Source: an uncultured bacterium (GTDB taxonomy: Bacteria; Verrucomicrobiota; Lentisphaeria; Victivallales; UBA1829). From it: 41,883 nucleotides of DNA. A model generated the notes under the pieces. It ran no database searches and was not told the origin of the DNA. It saw only the letters and a program-made list of their open reading frames with translations. The stretch is taken from the NCBI GenBank assembly GCA_949290385.1, contig CASERY010000089.1:1-41883 (forward strand), given 5' to 3'. Numbering within the stretch: position 1 is the stretch's first letter; each line of letters begins with the position of its first letter. The translations under genes and the position numbers were made by a program. Of the stretch, positions 29,902-40,377 are shown one piece after another.

Positions 29902-31062
29902 TCAATCTTCTTTCACCGGAACAATACGTGCACCATCTCCAATGGAACAGATAACAGTTTCCGCAGTCTTTCCAGTCATAGCCTGGTATGCGGTCTTCAA
30001 ATTCTCACAATACTCTTCCGCTTTATCTGATTCCACCAGGTGAATGCTGATCCCGCCGAACCCTCCTCCGCTGAGACGAGCTCCGGCACAGCCAGGCAGC
30101 GTATGAGCAATCTCAACAAGTGCATCCAGTTCCGGACAGGAATTTTCAAAATTTTCCCGCGAACTCTGATGACTTTCAAATAAAAGTGCTCCAAATCCTC
30201 TGATATCCCCCGACTCCAGAAGTTTCACACCTTGCATTACACGCTCATCTTCTCCAACAACATGAAGTGCACGGCGATAGTCTGTAAGATCCATCAGGTC
30301 CCTGCAGGATTCAAGCATGGCGGAATCCACATCCCGGAGCGCTTTAACCTGCGGATACTTTTTCTGAATAGTCTTTAATGCATTTTCGCAGCTGACCCGG
30401 CGCTGATTGTAATCGGATTCCACGAGATTGTGCTTGACCATGGTATTGGCTACAACCATTGTCCATCCTGCAGGCATAGCCACAGTTTTCAACACTTCCA
30501 CTGTTCGGAAATCGCAAAGAATAAGAGAATCCTTCTTTCCGTACAGAGAACTGAACTGGTCCAGGAGCCCTGAATTCAGACCGAGATACTTATTTTCAAC
30601 AGCCTGTCCAACCCTTGCCCAGTCCGGCAGGGAAAGTTCAATCCCATAGATGGTTTTGAGTGCAAAAGAAAAAGCCATCTCCAAAGCGGCAGAGCTGCTC
30701 ATCCCCGCAGACAGCGGAACTGAACTGGAAAGACACGCATTGAATGCTCCAAAATGTTTGCCTCTTTTACGCAGTTCCACAAGAAGGCCTTTCACATAAT
30801 TGCGCCAGTCGCCTTTTACAGGGGTATCAATTTCCTGGAGGTCAATCGTGCAGTCCCGTCCTTTTTCATGAATGGTGCAGATGGAACCTTCCACCGGAGA
30901 CATCGCCACATTGGTGGTCTGACCGACGGCTGCGCTCATAACAAAACCTTCATTGTAATCAGTATGGTTTCCCAGGACTTCAAGACGTCCTGGAGCAGAC
31001 GCACACACAAAAGGTTTCTGACCGAATCTCTGTTGAAACACGGATGCTATATCGGGACTCAT
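29902..31062 (-). CDS. galK: Galactokinase
   Basis: The 386-residue GHMP kinase carries the galactokinase signature near the N-terminus (GRLEVLGNHTDYNEGFV), the ATP-binding motif PLSAGMSSSAALEMAFSFAL around residue 120 and the third GHMP motif GARLSGGGFGGISI near residue 340. The usual Glu of GEHTDY is Asn, as in a subgroup I recall from related phyla. It phosphorylates galactose at C1 in the Leloir pathway. ATG 31062 has AGGAG seven bases upstream. No in-frame TAG; the stop is TGA. It appears monocistronic, with a candidate promoter at 31119 and terminator at 29533. Confidence 0.92.
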   Translation of the reverse strand: MSPDIASVFQQRFGQKPFVCASAPGRLEVLGNHTDYNEGFVMSAAVGQTTNVAMSPVEGSICTIHEKGRDCTIDLQEIDTPVKGDWRNYVKGLLVELRKRGKHFGAFNACLSSSVPLSAGMSSSAALEMAFSFALKTIYGIELSLPDWARVGQAVENKYLGLNSGLLDQFSSLYGKKDSLILCDFRTVEVLKTVAMPAGWTMVVANTMVKHNLVESDYNQRRVSCENALKTIQKKYPQVKALRDVDSAMLESCRDLMDLTDYRRALHVVGEDERVMQGVKLLESGDIRGFGALLFESHQSSRENFENSCPELDALVEIAHTLPGCAGARLSGGGFGGISIHLVESDKAEEYCENLKTAYQAMTGKTAETVICSIGDGARIVPVKED

Positions 31063-31402
31063 ACATTTTCTCCTGTATCTGTAAAATAAATGATTTTCAA
31101 TAAATCAGGTACTCGCATAGTATACCAATGAATCTCTGAATTTTCCATATAAAAATGGAATTTTTTCTGTTTTTCAGACCTTTTTTCACCCATCCTCAAG
31201 TCCCTGGATGATAGAAAAAAACGATCCGGACCAAAAACGATGAACAGAATATTGCAGATTTCCTCTCTTTTTTAGTATTGCCCCAAAAACAGACTCCATT
31301 CTTTTGCTTTTTCCCTTGGGCCAGTACATTTCATCACATTCCCGGTAAAAAGTGGGCTGGAAACATCGATTTAATTCAGATATGTCTTGCAGTCCAAAAA
31401 AA
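31063..31402. other. Intergenic region upstream of galK
   Basis: No gene seen. It holds a possible minus-strand extended -10 (TTGGTATACT, with TATACT at 31119-31124) and a weak -35 (TGGAAA), which would give galK a leader of about 50 bases. The AsmA-like gene ends at 31403 with a run of T but no clear hairpin. Confidence 0.4.
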
Positions 31403-34400
31403 TTACAGGAAATCCGGGATCTTCAGGTATTCATCGCCATACCCCAGTGTCAGGATAGACAGCGTACCGCTGAATAAATTCCATGAGTTTCGAATCATAA
31501 AGGAAGGAATAAATTCAGGGATGCTCCAATCCGGTTCATTCAATGGTCCATAATAATGCAGTGGAAACACGACTCCGGATAAAACCGTTTCAGACTTCAC
31601 ATCCATTCTCCTTGTGAAGAAATTGATCCATCCCTCCGTAATTCCAAGCTCGATCATAGGGCCTTCCAACAGGAATTCACGGATCCAGCATTTACCGTCT
31701 GTCTCCTCCAGAACCACGTGTCCTTTACTGAATTCCAGCTTTCTTCTTCCAGTAATCAGATCAAGATTGCTTGCCAGTACCTGCTGTAAAAGACCTTTCA
31801 CACTTCCATCCGGCAGCTGGTCTGCCAAGCGGGGAATAACGTCCAGAGGGAAGAAAATAATTCTGAACAACAGAATGGTTTCATCCCGCATAAACGGCAT
31901 CACCAGGTTCTCGACATCAAAAGAAATGCCGGACTGCAAATGCTCTTCCAGCGCTTTTCTTGAAAAACCTTTGCCGCTGCCGGTAAAACTCACATTCCGC
32001 AATTTCCCCTGGTATTGTTTTTTCCACGCTTCACTGGCCTGCAGAAATGTTTGAATAAACGGCTGAATATCAAATTGGTCTGCTTTCAATTGGAATGAAA
32101 ATGGCCAGATTTCGGATGAATTACAAAACAGCCTCATGTTGAATGAAAACGAATCTTGATCATTGATCCTGCCGGACAAGCCGTCAATGGAAACAAGGCG
32201 GTTTCCGGAAAAATCCGCAGACCCGTTCAGAGAAAACCTCAGACTGTCGCCCCAGTGCAGATTCTCCAGTGCAATATGTATTTTTTTACAGGAATCCGGC
32301 CCTGTGGTCTTTTCCAGTCCGAATGCAAACGGTATTTCCCTCGTTGTCTTCTGAAACTGCCCTGAAACTGCAGCAAGAGTTCCTTCAGAATTTCTGCCGG
32401 AGGGGAAAAACGGGATTTTTCCTTCTGAATCATCCCGGTTGAATACATTTTCTTTCATCAGTACATTCTGCTGAACATTCCACAATGACGGATACAGAAT
32501 ATTGGATAAAGTAAATGAATTTTTCAGCGATACGATCTCTTTCTTCCATAGATTCGTTTCTGAAGGCACAGTCTCTGCTGTTTCAATGCGCTCTCTGGAA
32601 GTTAAAACATCTTTCAGGAACTGTAAATCCAGTCCGTCGGATACAAGTGATCCCTCTTCAGATTTTCTGTTCTGCCCGGCTCCGTCTCTTCCGTTTTCAT
32701 CTGGGAAAGGACGATAGGGATTCACATGATCCAAACTCAAATGCACCAGTCTTCTGCCTGAATTTTTTTCTTCAAGCATCAGCGAGGAATCCCGAATCTC
32801 AAAACTTCCACCATTCTCATACTGGAAATCCAGACTGACTCCACCTTGAAAAGCTGTCCACTTTTCCGGAGACACTGTTTCCGGGGTTGTCAGGATCTGC
32901 CCCTGCCGAATATCCCAGTCCGAATGAAACGCTCCATCCAGGTAATCCTTTGAACAGAACAGTACAGCTTTTCCGGCAATTACAAGGTCCCGGATCCGGC
33001 AATATTCCGGAATAAGGGGAACCATGATTCTCAACAAATTTTCTGTAGCATGGTCTACGGAAAAATGGAATTCGGCGCTGAAATCATATTTCAGATAAAG
33101 TTTTGCATCTGTGTAAATTTCTGCATAAGGGACGTTTTCCTCCAGCAGGACGGTCTTCAAATGACGGATTTCATAAAAACGAAAGAAATCCGTGAAAGCG
33201 CTTTTCCCGGACATTGCACAATCTTCCATCTGGTACACATGTCCGCAAATGTCAAGAGCAAGCCCCTGGATCTCCAGTTGAGAATCCAGCTCGATATCCC
33301 GGGAATGTCCGTCCACCCCTGTAAACTGTATACTTCCATTCACCAGTCCTCCATCCAACATAAAGTAGAGATTCTTTTTCCACAGTGCATTCAAACTTTT
33401 GACAGGAAAATTCCGGATCTGCCCATCTCCGGCAATTGCATTATGCTCCAGGGTGCGCAAATTGATCTGGAATGTAGATAAAGGCTTTTGAAAAAGCAGG
33501 ATTTCTCCGTCAGGAGCTCCCGAAAGTACACATTTTCCATTCTGAATTGAAACGGTTCCGTCGCCGGTATTGTAAATACTGCTGAAGGATCCACTCAAAT
33601 TTTTAAAATCCAGCTGATTCGCCGTCCTCTGATAATACTTGGAACGAAGCGGCTATACCGCAACAAGTCCTCGGATCAGCTCGGGCTTGAGTTCCGATAC
33701 AGACAAGCGACTCTTCACCTGTCCTGAGACGAAATCCCATGCAATGCTGGCATTTCCTTTTAAAACGCCTTCCTGCAAAAAATCAATTTCCTGATCCAGC
33801 AGCTGACGCCGATTCAGCAGAGAAAGAGTTCCTTTGGAATTCAGCTGTACTGGAGCCCAGGCATTGTTCGAACCGGCCTTTCCCAGAATATTCAGTCTGG
33901 ATTTTTCCTGGAAAGAAAGCATCATTGTCTTCCAATCCATATCCGACTGGAAGGCCACTCCCAGATTCAGCGCAGCTGCATCCGTTTCTGAATACTTGCC
34001 CAGGAGTCTCTGAGAAAGAGGATCCTTCAAAATGCGAAGCAGTGAAAGGACCTCTACTTTGGTGCTGCCTTTCAGAGAAGTCCTTGCCTGCAGGAAGTCA
34101 TGGCGTCCGTGGAATACAGCATGCTATACGAGGCTGTTTCCGGAAGTCAGGTCCACACTCATTTCAGGGATCAGGAATCTGGAAATCTTCTGAAGACCGA
34201 GACTTTCAAAATGAAGTTCTGTCTGGAGTCTGCTTTTCTCAATCAAGGGCTTTCCTGCTGAAGTCAGCACAAATCCACTCAAATCCCCTTTGGCAATACC
34301 CGCAATTTTTTTCAGTTCTGAATCGGCTTTCATCCTTGCATCAATGTTTAGAATGCCTCCCTGAAACTGCAGCGGAATGACCGGAAGAATTTCATCTGCA

Positions 34401-35791
34401 TTCAAATCCTGAATCTTCAGATTCAAACAGGCATTGTTCGCCTGAATATTCAATGCATCAAACGATGTCTCAAACAGACGGACCGGACCTGCAGGCATTT
34501 GCAGAAGCAGTGTTCCTTCATTGTTTAAAGTCAGAAATTTTTTCCCGTCCAGAGAACTTTCAATCTGCAAAGATTCTGTTTTCAGAAGTCTGTCCGGGAA
34601 TGAAACCTCTCCTGAAGTCTGAAGCTGAAGCTCCGTATTCTTCAAAAATGACTGGTCTGCATAAACGGCATTTTGAAGCAGAGCATTCCAGCGGACAGAA
34701 TAATACAGTTTGTCATTTTTCAAATTCAGGACGGTCTGGCTGCTGCATTGAAGATTCTCCAGCGAAACCGGAAGACGCCCGATGACAGGAAGCGACGAAC
34801 AATAGGGCAGTTCCGCTTCTGTTTTAACGGTCAGCTCCGCTTCGCGGTTTTCCAGGGAGAAAACTCCTTCCGCCTTCATGTGAATTCCTTTAAATGGACC
34901 GATTGTCTGGGTCAGCTCCGCCTGGCGCAATTCGATCTTCGTCGGATCCGATTCCGGGCGGACAGCTTCTACATATGCTTTCATTTCCAGTGGATAGGAA
35001 TCATGAAGAATTTGAATACCATTGCGGTATTCCCTGTCCAGAAGTCCTCTCCCGCTTACAGAAAGTTCGAAATGCTGCGGGATCCAGTTCTTTCCAAGCC
35101 TGTAGGAAGCATTCAGATGAATTGGCAGAGAATGTACTTCCCAGAAACCCAAAGTCTCCGCTGAAAAATTCATGGATGCCGTAATCGATCCCTCTTCTCC
35201 CGGAATCAGTCCACTGCATTGCAAATTTTTCAATTCAGTGTGCAGAAACAGATCCGGAGCATATTCATAGTCGAGCGAAAAGGTCTGAATTTTCACATTG
35301 CCCAGTTGAACTCCGGAAAAGAGTTCAGGCAGTTTGAATGTGATTTCATCTGCTGGTACATTTTCTGTTTCTTGTTTCCCCGGATTAAAGCCGAAGCGCA
35401 GTCTTGCATCATAAATTTCAATATCATCCAGATAAACAACTTGGGAAGCAATTAAGGAACCCCAGTGGATTTTTCCGGAAAAATCTTTGCATTCCAGAAT
35501 ATTCCGCCCTGAAAAATCCTCTATATGCAGACTTTTTATTTGAAGACTTCCACTCCTGCCCAGCAAAGAAAAACTGATTTTCTCAGCATGAATTCTGTAT
35601 CCTGTCCAGCGTGAAAAGGCCGGAAGATAAAAGTTGCGGATACACCAGCTGCTCGTTAAAAAAATGTACAGGAAACAAAGCAATGCTAAGATTGAAAGCG
35701 GAATCAACACTTTCTTCGGCGATCGTTTTCCGAACAGCCGCTGCTTCAAGTTCCGACAAAATGCCTGCAATATTTTCTGCCATTTCTGCAT
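31403..35791 (-). CDS. Large AsmA/YhdP-like envelope protein with two in-frame TAG codons
   Basis: One frame of 1462 residues from ATG 35791 to TAA 31403, interrupted only by TAG at 34124-34126 (residue 556) and 33653-33655 (residue 713). An N-terminal anchor helix (VLIPLSILALLCFLYIFLTS, residues 28-47) is followed by AsmA-like text (GYRIHAEKISFSLLGRSGSL, LQIKSLHIEDFSGRNILECK). Long repeats of short beta strands follow, as in the bridge-like AsmA/TamB/YhdP proteins that move or organise phospholipids between the two membranes. The C-terminus has the family-like RKLEFSKGHVVLEETDGKCW and VFPLHYYGPLNEPDW segments. Under the standard code it would be three pieces, two without an anchor. AGGAAA precedes the start. 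Confidence 0.88.
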
Positions 35792-36374
35792 GAATGTTTT
35801 CCTGAATATTTTTTACAGCGGTCCATGCACTGTAAGGATCTGCGTCCAATTCGGAAGAAAAAGCGACTCAATGCCTTCTCTGCGTGAAAATCATGAACCC
35901 GATGAATTCAGAAGACAGTCAGACACAGGAGATTTCCGGATTCTGCAGATGAAATTTTTCCAGAAAGATATCGGGTACCCTGTTCGTCATCAGCGCAATA
36001 AGCGAATCCGGATCAGAAAGACTGTCTTTCTTCCAGGATTTTCCAATGTTTCTGCAATGGGTGTACAATAGCACGATTTTACAAATTAACAAGATATTTC
36101 TCTATGAAATTCAAGGACAAAAGGAAATGCCTCCGTCATGATTTTTCCCTGTGTTTTCTCAAAAAATGAATTGAAAAAAGCTGAAAAGCGTCTTTATTAT
36201 AATAGTAATTAATCTTGTTCCGTATAGCTGTCCGTTATCCCCGGGCGTCCGCAGATTCTCCGCTGTCTTTCTTTTCTCCAAAACTGAGAGACTCTGGACA
36301 AATCCGACAGTCCGGTCAGAAAAAAATCCAGTGCAGTGATCCGGATCTTAGAATCTAATCAGGAGATTTTCAAA
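35792..36374. other. Intergenic region between the divergent AsmA-like and SecD-head-like genes
   Basis: About 580 bases. One small plus-strand frame (35871-36089) is possible and listed separately. TATAAT at 36198-36203 may be the -10 of the downstream genes, but the nearest TTGAAA is 21 bases away. No other structure was seen. Confidence 0.4.
35871..36089 (+). CDS. Doubtful small basic protein with one TAG
   Basis: From ATG 35871, crossing TAG at 36069-36071, to TAA this gives 72 residues (MPSLRENHEPDEF ... RNKRIRIRKTVFLP). Codon choice resembles the neighbours and GGAAG lies upstream, but no family is recognised. Not counted among the firm TAG genes. Confidence 0.25.
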
Positions 36375-36947
36375 ATGATGAAATTTCAATGGCAAACCAT
36401 CCGGAAACGCATTCTGCTTCCCATGGCAGTTCTCTGCTGTGCGGTTCTTTCCATGGGCGTGGAACAATGTGCCCTGGATGAAGACGCAGACTGGCTTGCT
36501 CCGCTGATGGAAGAAGGCGATGTTGAACCCCCTAAAGCAGTCATAACCATTCATTCCATTATCAAATATCCATCTGGGAACACCTCGCTGGAACAGAAGA
36601 TACAAAGTTATTCAGGTCAGGCTGTCTATGTGTAGTCTCTGGCGATGATCTCCTCCAAAGACATTGAGGAAATCAAGATTGAACCCAGAGCCAGTGATCC
36701 GGATATGTACGATCTGCATTTGTATCTGACGGAACGCGGCAGAAAAATGTGGATAGGTCTCTCCGTCCCAAACAGAAATACCGAACTGGCTTTTGTGGTG
36801 GATGGACTGATGTACCGGAAGTTCATCCCCCGAATGCTTTACGACGATTCCACGCGGGATATTATTGTAGACGGACCTTTTGATCCGGCAACGGCTCAGG
36901 AAATTTAGAACAATTCCAGACGCACGTATAGAAAATTGAACCGTTGA
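36375..36947 (+). CDS. SecD-P1-head-like envelope protein (copy 1) with two in-frame TAG codons
   Basis: The 190-residue product starts at ATG 36375 behind AGGAG and has an N-terminal export signal (RILLPMAVLCCAVLSMG). The C-terminal half (YDLHLYLTERGRKMWIGLSV, ELAFVVDGLMYRKFIPRMLY, IIVDGPFDPATAQEI) follows the pattern of the SecD/SecF periplasmic P1-head domain: LxxxLTxxGxxxW, then LAxxxDG, then the xGxF helix. TAG codons are at 36633-36635 (residue 87) and 36906-36908 (residue 178). The second sits in the last helix, where the paralogue at 37054 has Gln (DKVQYYSRFNY against QEIXNNSRRTY). Reading on gives 12 more residues to a TGA. It may act in the envelope near the Sec system, but no partner is seen here. 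Confidence 0.85.
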
Positions 36948-37053
36948 AATGGTAAAACAGCACAAAAATCCGGACTGTTTTCATGTCCGTTCTGAACTCA
37001 TCTGGCACCGCAGGTTTCAATGAGTTCCCAAACTATAAAAACAGGCGAAAAAC

Positions 37054-37806
37054 ATGATCAATCATTCATCTTCCGTCCTCAGAAGATTCCCTGCCCGGAC
37101 TCTTCAGCGGGGTCTTTGCCTTCTGGCATTGCTTGTTCCGGGCTGTTCTTTTTTGCAGGAAGGATCAACAGTTCAATCCGGATCGTCCTTTTCGGATCAG
37201 CATGTCTACCTTTCCAGTCAGCCCATCTATACTGTCTCCATTCATGCTCTCCCTACGCTGGATACGCCGGAAAGCGAAATTATCAAAGCAGATTCCTTTT
37301 TTGACGGGACCGTGCAGGTCGTCGACAAATCCCTCATCGACTACACCGACATTTCTCTGATTTCTGCTTCAGAACGGCCCGGAGAGCCAGGCTTCTACAA
37401 TCTTTGCTTTGAATTCACGCCTGAAGGACGGGCTCGCTGGGATGAACTTTCCCGCAGTAATGAAAATCGCAGTCTGGCTATCCTGATTGACGGAGTCTTC
37501 TATCGGGCCTTTAAACCCCGGATCTTTTACAGCAGTACGGCACAAAGCATTATGGTGGATGGTCCCTTCGACTGCATTGTTGCCGACAAAGTTCAATACT
37601 ATTCCAGGTTCAACTATCAGAAACATCAGAAACAGGAAGCTGCAAGGGAAAAAGCTGTGCAGACGGAAGAACGGCAGGAAACTCTCCAGACCACGGTCGG
37701 TATACCTGCAGAAAATGGTCTGAATGTTTCAGAAACATCCTAGGAATCATCTGTCACAAAATCTTCTGATTCTTCGCAGACGAACCCGTAGGAAGCCGCC
37801 CTCTAA
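37054..37806 (+). CDS. SecD-P1-head-like lipoprotein (copy 2) with two in-frame TAG codons
   Basis: A 250-residue lipoprotein: the signal ends LLALLVPGC and the following residues are Ser/Gln-rich. The folded part (YNLCFEFTPEGRARWDELSR, SLAILIDGVFYRAFKPRIFY, IMVDGPFDCIVADKVQYYSR) is clearly paralogous to the gene just upstream and has the SecD P1-head pattern. TAG at 37741-37743 and 37789-37791 (residues 230, 246) lie in a low-complexity tail (NVSETSXESSVTKSSDSSQT, then NPXEAAL) that ends at TAA 37806. Here read-through is supported only by the absence of TAG stops elsewhere and by tail composition, so the exact end is less sure. The two copies form a tandem duplication. Confidence 0.82.
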
Positions 37807-37990
37807 TATAAAAGCATTCCAGCAGACACTCCAACTGCAAGGATCTGCATCATAATCATCAATAAAGATGGTTTTCTTCCGGATTGATTTCTGCGTGAAT
37901 TCCGGGACATTTCATACTATGAAGGGAACCAGAACGCTTTCATACCGAAATGTATCAACCGTCTTTCTAAAACAATACTCTATCTACATC

Positions 37991-39226
37991 ATGAACAAAA
38001 TTCAGCTTTTCCGCAATGCCTTTCAGGAAAATTCCGGAGCCCGGGCATTTTTTCTGAGTATTCTCGTATGGGGAATCGGCGTAGGATCCTTTTAGGCTTA
38101 GCTTAACAACTTTCTGTCTGATATTTACCGAATGGATGAATTCGACCGGGGATGGCTTGAATTTTTCCGGGAGCTGCCCGGATTTGCCCTGGTTTTTATT
38201 CTAGCTCTTCTCAACCGAATGAGCGACTGGAAAATCATGCGTCTTGGCGTACTTGTTTCCATGGCAGGTGTTATCTTTCTTCTGATTCCGGAAAACAAAT
38301 GGTTCGTTACGGCACTCATCATGGTCTGGAGCATGGGGGAACACCTGGTCATGCCTGTCCGAAATGCCATAGCCATGCAAGTGGCCTCCCGGGGAAAGGA
38401 AGGACAGTCTCTGGGATTCCTGACTGGTGCCATGAATATGGGATCTGTGGCAGGCAGCATTCTGGTAGCCATTATTTTCTACCTGGGAATACACTTTTTC
38501 CATATTGATGAAAAAAGAATGATTTATAACTTCTTATGGATTTTTATCTTTCTTCTTTTGGCCATCAGTATTATATGCACATTTTCCAAAAATGCGCCGA
38601 ACAAGCCATCCCGCCGTCCGAGATTGTATTTTCATAGAAAATTCAGAAAATACTATGCCCTGGAACTTTTCTACGGTGCACGAAAACAAATTTTTCTCAC
38701 CTTTGCCCCCTATGTTCTGATTCGAGTCTACGGCTTTGATACAGCACAAATGGCTCTTCTTCTGGGCATCTGTGCCGCAGTCAATATCTTTGCCGGGCCG
38801 TGGATCGGACGCATTACGGACAGATTCGGATACAGGAACATTATGATTTATGATACGGTTATTTTGTTTTTTGTATGTCTGATGTACGGCTATGCAGGAG
38901 ACCTTTTTTCTCCGGGAGTAGCCTTTGCACTGGTATGCGTCAATTTTCTGCTGGATGCTGTAATCAGTACAACAAGTCTTGCGACAAACCTGTATATCCG
39001 TGAGATCTCCACAAGCGGAGATGAACTTACCTCCACCATGTCTACGGGAATATCCATCAATCATCTGATTGCGATTCTTTCCGCACCGCTCGGCGGATGG
39101 ATCTGGCAGCGGTTCGGAGTAGGTACATTGTTTACTTTCGCAGCAGTGATGGCTGTCTGCAATTCTCTCTTTGCCATGACGCTGCCCAAGCCGGGGACAG
39201 CGGCAAAAGCCGGGAAGTCCGCATAA
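37991..39226 (+). CDS. Major facilitator superfamily transporter with two closely spaced in-frame TAG codons
   Basis: The 411-residue membrane protein has about 12 hydrophobic segments. TAG codons at 38093-38095 and 38099-38101 (residues 35 and 37) lie at the end of the first helix: LVWGIGVGSF, X, A, X, LNNFLSDIYRMDEFDRGWLE. The LNNFL and RGWLEFFRELPGF text after them is typical of this MFS group, and the conserved loop GRITDRFGYRNIMIYD occurs mid-protein. Without read-through the first helix and its connecting loop would be lost. No good ribosome site precedes ATG 37991; ATG codons at 37919 or 37868 are possible alternatives. Substrate unknown. The stop is TAA. Confidence 0.88.
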
Positions 39227-39387
39227 AATACGGTATGGAGCATGAACAAAACGTTTTGGACAGTCATGCCTCCATTCAGAGCCCCCAGACAAACACTTTC
39301 CCGGAATTCATGCAACAACTGGAATTGACTCCACACATCTTTGTTGAAAATCCTCGTTGCAAGCTCAGAACCTCCATTCTTCAGAAA

Positions 39388-39439
39388 CGAAAAAAAGAAA
39401 GACAGGTTGTTCCTGCGGTTTACCCGGGAACACCTGTCT
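39388..39439 (-). terminator. Rho-independent terminator of the yqeY-like gene
   Basis: Minus-strand stem of about 13 pairs (arms 39427-39439 and 39400-39413, one bulged base) followed by a T-rich run at 39388-39399. It lies 27 bases after the TGA at 39466. Confidence 0.8.
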
Positions 39440-39465
39440 CCTCCGAAGAACAGAAATTTTTCAGA

Positions 39466-39912
39466 TCAGAGCATTTCTTTGCACAACCTTGAAACTAAAG
39501 CATTGTCACAGACATCTGCATAATTAGCCTTAAAATGCTTCATGACCATTCCGATATTCAATTGATTATTGGAACTTTTGAGATCGGTAATGATTTTCCG
39601 GCATTCTTCCTCTGTCAGTTTTCTGGGAAGATCCTTTTCCACCGTTTCCAGAAGACTGCAAATAACTGCAAGTTCGGCATTTTCCCGTGCAGCCAGATCA
39701 TCTCTTCCGTTCTGGGTATATACTGCGGCGGATTCCGAACGTTCTGCTTTCATCTTTTCCAACCATTTGTGCTGGAGTTTCGCATCAGCCTTTTCAGGAT
39801 AGAGTTCGGTTTCTTTGTTTTTCAGTTCACGAACAACCAGAAGACGTGCATCCTTCTCTGCTCCGGCAGGCATTTTCATGGCTGTTTTCAATTCTTCGAT
39901 CACATTCAGCAT
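39466..39912 (-). CDS. GatB/YqeY domain protein
   Basis: The 148-residue protein matches the YqeY family throughout: an N-terminal helix (MLNVIEELKTAMK), the conserved RLLVVRELKNKETEL, QNGRDDLAARENAELAVICS and LPRKLTEEECRKIITDL segments, and the tail helix GMVMKHFKANYADVCDNALV. The family shares the tail domain of the amidotransferase subunit GatB and is thought to touch tRNA or aminoacylation. No in-frame TAG. TGA stop. The start is one base after the stop of a small upstream frame and has GGAGAAAGGA before it. Confidence 0.93.
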   Translation of the reverse strand: MLNVIEELKTAMKMPAGAEKDARLLVVRELKNKETELYPEKADAKLQHKWLEKMKAERSESAAVYTQNGRDDLAARENAELAVICSLLETVEKDLPRKLTEEECRKIITDLKSSNNQLNIGMVMKHFKANYADVCDNALVSRLCKEML

Positions 39913-39913
39913 T

Positions 39914-40081
39914 TCAAGATTTTCCTTTCTCCAAAGTTGACCGCATTTTCAGCGCTGCGTGGATTCTGTATTCTGCAAGATACAGCCACATGAGGACAAA
40001 TGCAACTACGAAAAAGGATCTGTATTTAATCTCAGCGTACAATACTGGGAAGGATCTGAAAACAGACCATCTCTCATTCAT
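39914..40081 (-). CDS. Possible small membrane protein upstream of the yqeY-like gene
   Basis: A frame ending in TGA one base before the yqeY-like ATG encodes, from ATG 40081, 55 residues with one hydrophobic helix (SFFVVAFVLMWLYLAEYRI). The frame stays open to 40276, so a longer product is possible. No clear ribosome site and no known family. The close coupling is the main support. Confidence 0.3.
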   Translation of the reverse strand: MNERWSVFRSFPVLYAEIKYRSFFVVAFVLMWLYLAEYRIHAALKMRSTLEKGKS

Positions 40082-40155
40082 GCCGCAGTCAAAATACGGC
40101 AAATTCGTACTGTTTTTCAATTGCCGAATTCCTTTTCTCTCCCAGACTGAATTCT

Positions 40156-40356
40156 TCAAAAGATACTGACAGAGGAAAAACCGTACCGCTGTGTCCGAAA
40201 GTAAAGGAGTAAAACAGTCATCACCAATAACTCTACAAACACAAAAAGCCGTTGTTTTTCCCGGAATTCGTTGCAATACAGGTTCGAGACGCTATATTGT
40301 CTAGGACCCCAGAAGCCTATATTTTCATTCTGTCTGTTTTTAACCCCGGGATTCAT
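40156..40356 (-). CDS. Doubtful small ORF with one hydrophobic segment
   Basis: A 66-residue frame (ATG 40356 to TGA) with a hydrophobic stretch (FVFVELLVMTVLLLYF). No ribosome site and no recognised family; it overlaps the longer version of the neighbouring frame. It may be chance. Confidence 0.2.
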   Translation of the reverse strand: MNPGVKNRQNENIGFWGPRQYSVSNLYCNEFREKQRLFVFVELLVMTVLLLYFRTQRYGFSSVSIF

Positions 40357-40377
40357 AAAAAGGTTTTTTATCTGTTT

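Noticed and set aside
36906..36908. TAG as the true stop of the first SecD-head-like gene
   Set aside because: The paralogue continues with an aligned Gln and the same helix (YSRFNY against NSRRTY), and no other gene in the window uses TAG as stop.
2698..38101. Explanation of the TAG codons as ordinary pseudogene decay
   Set aside because: Decay would also produce TAA, TGA and frameshifts. None occurs in the 15 genes, and several are held in overlapping, coupled operons with perfect motifs on both sides of each TAG.
2698..38101. Pyrrolysine or dedicated recoding at TAG
   Set aside because: Pyrrolysine is known at one site in methylamine methyltransferases and a few others. Here TAG occurs up to seven times per gene in unrelated families, in a signal peptide and a low-complexity tail, with no shared RNA element. 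It cannot be excluded without the rest of the genome.
40276..40310. Possible tRNA T-arm (GGTTCGAGAC)
   Set aside because: The flanking bases do not form the T stem and no acceptor, anticodon or D arm can be drawn. No tRNA, including one with a CUA anticodon, was found in the window.
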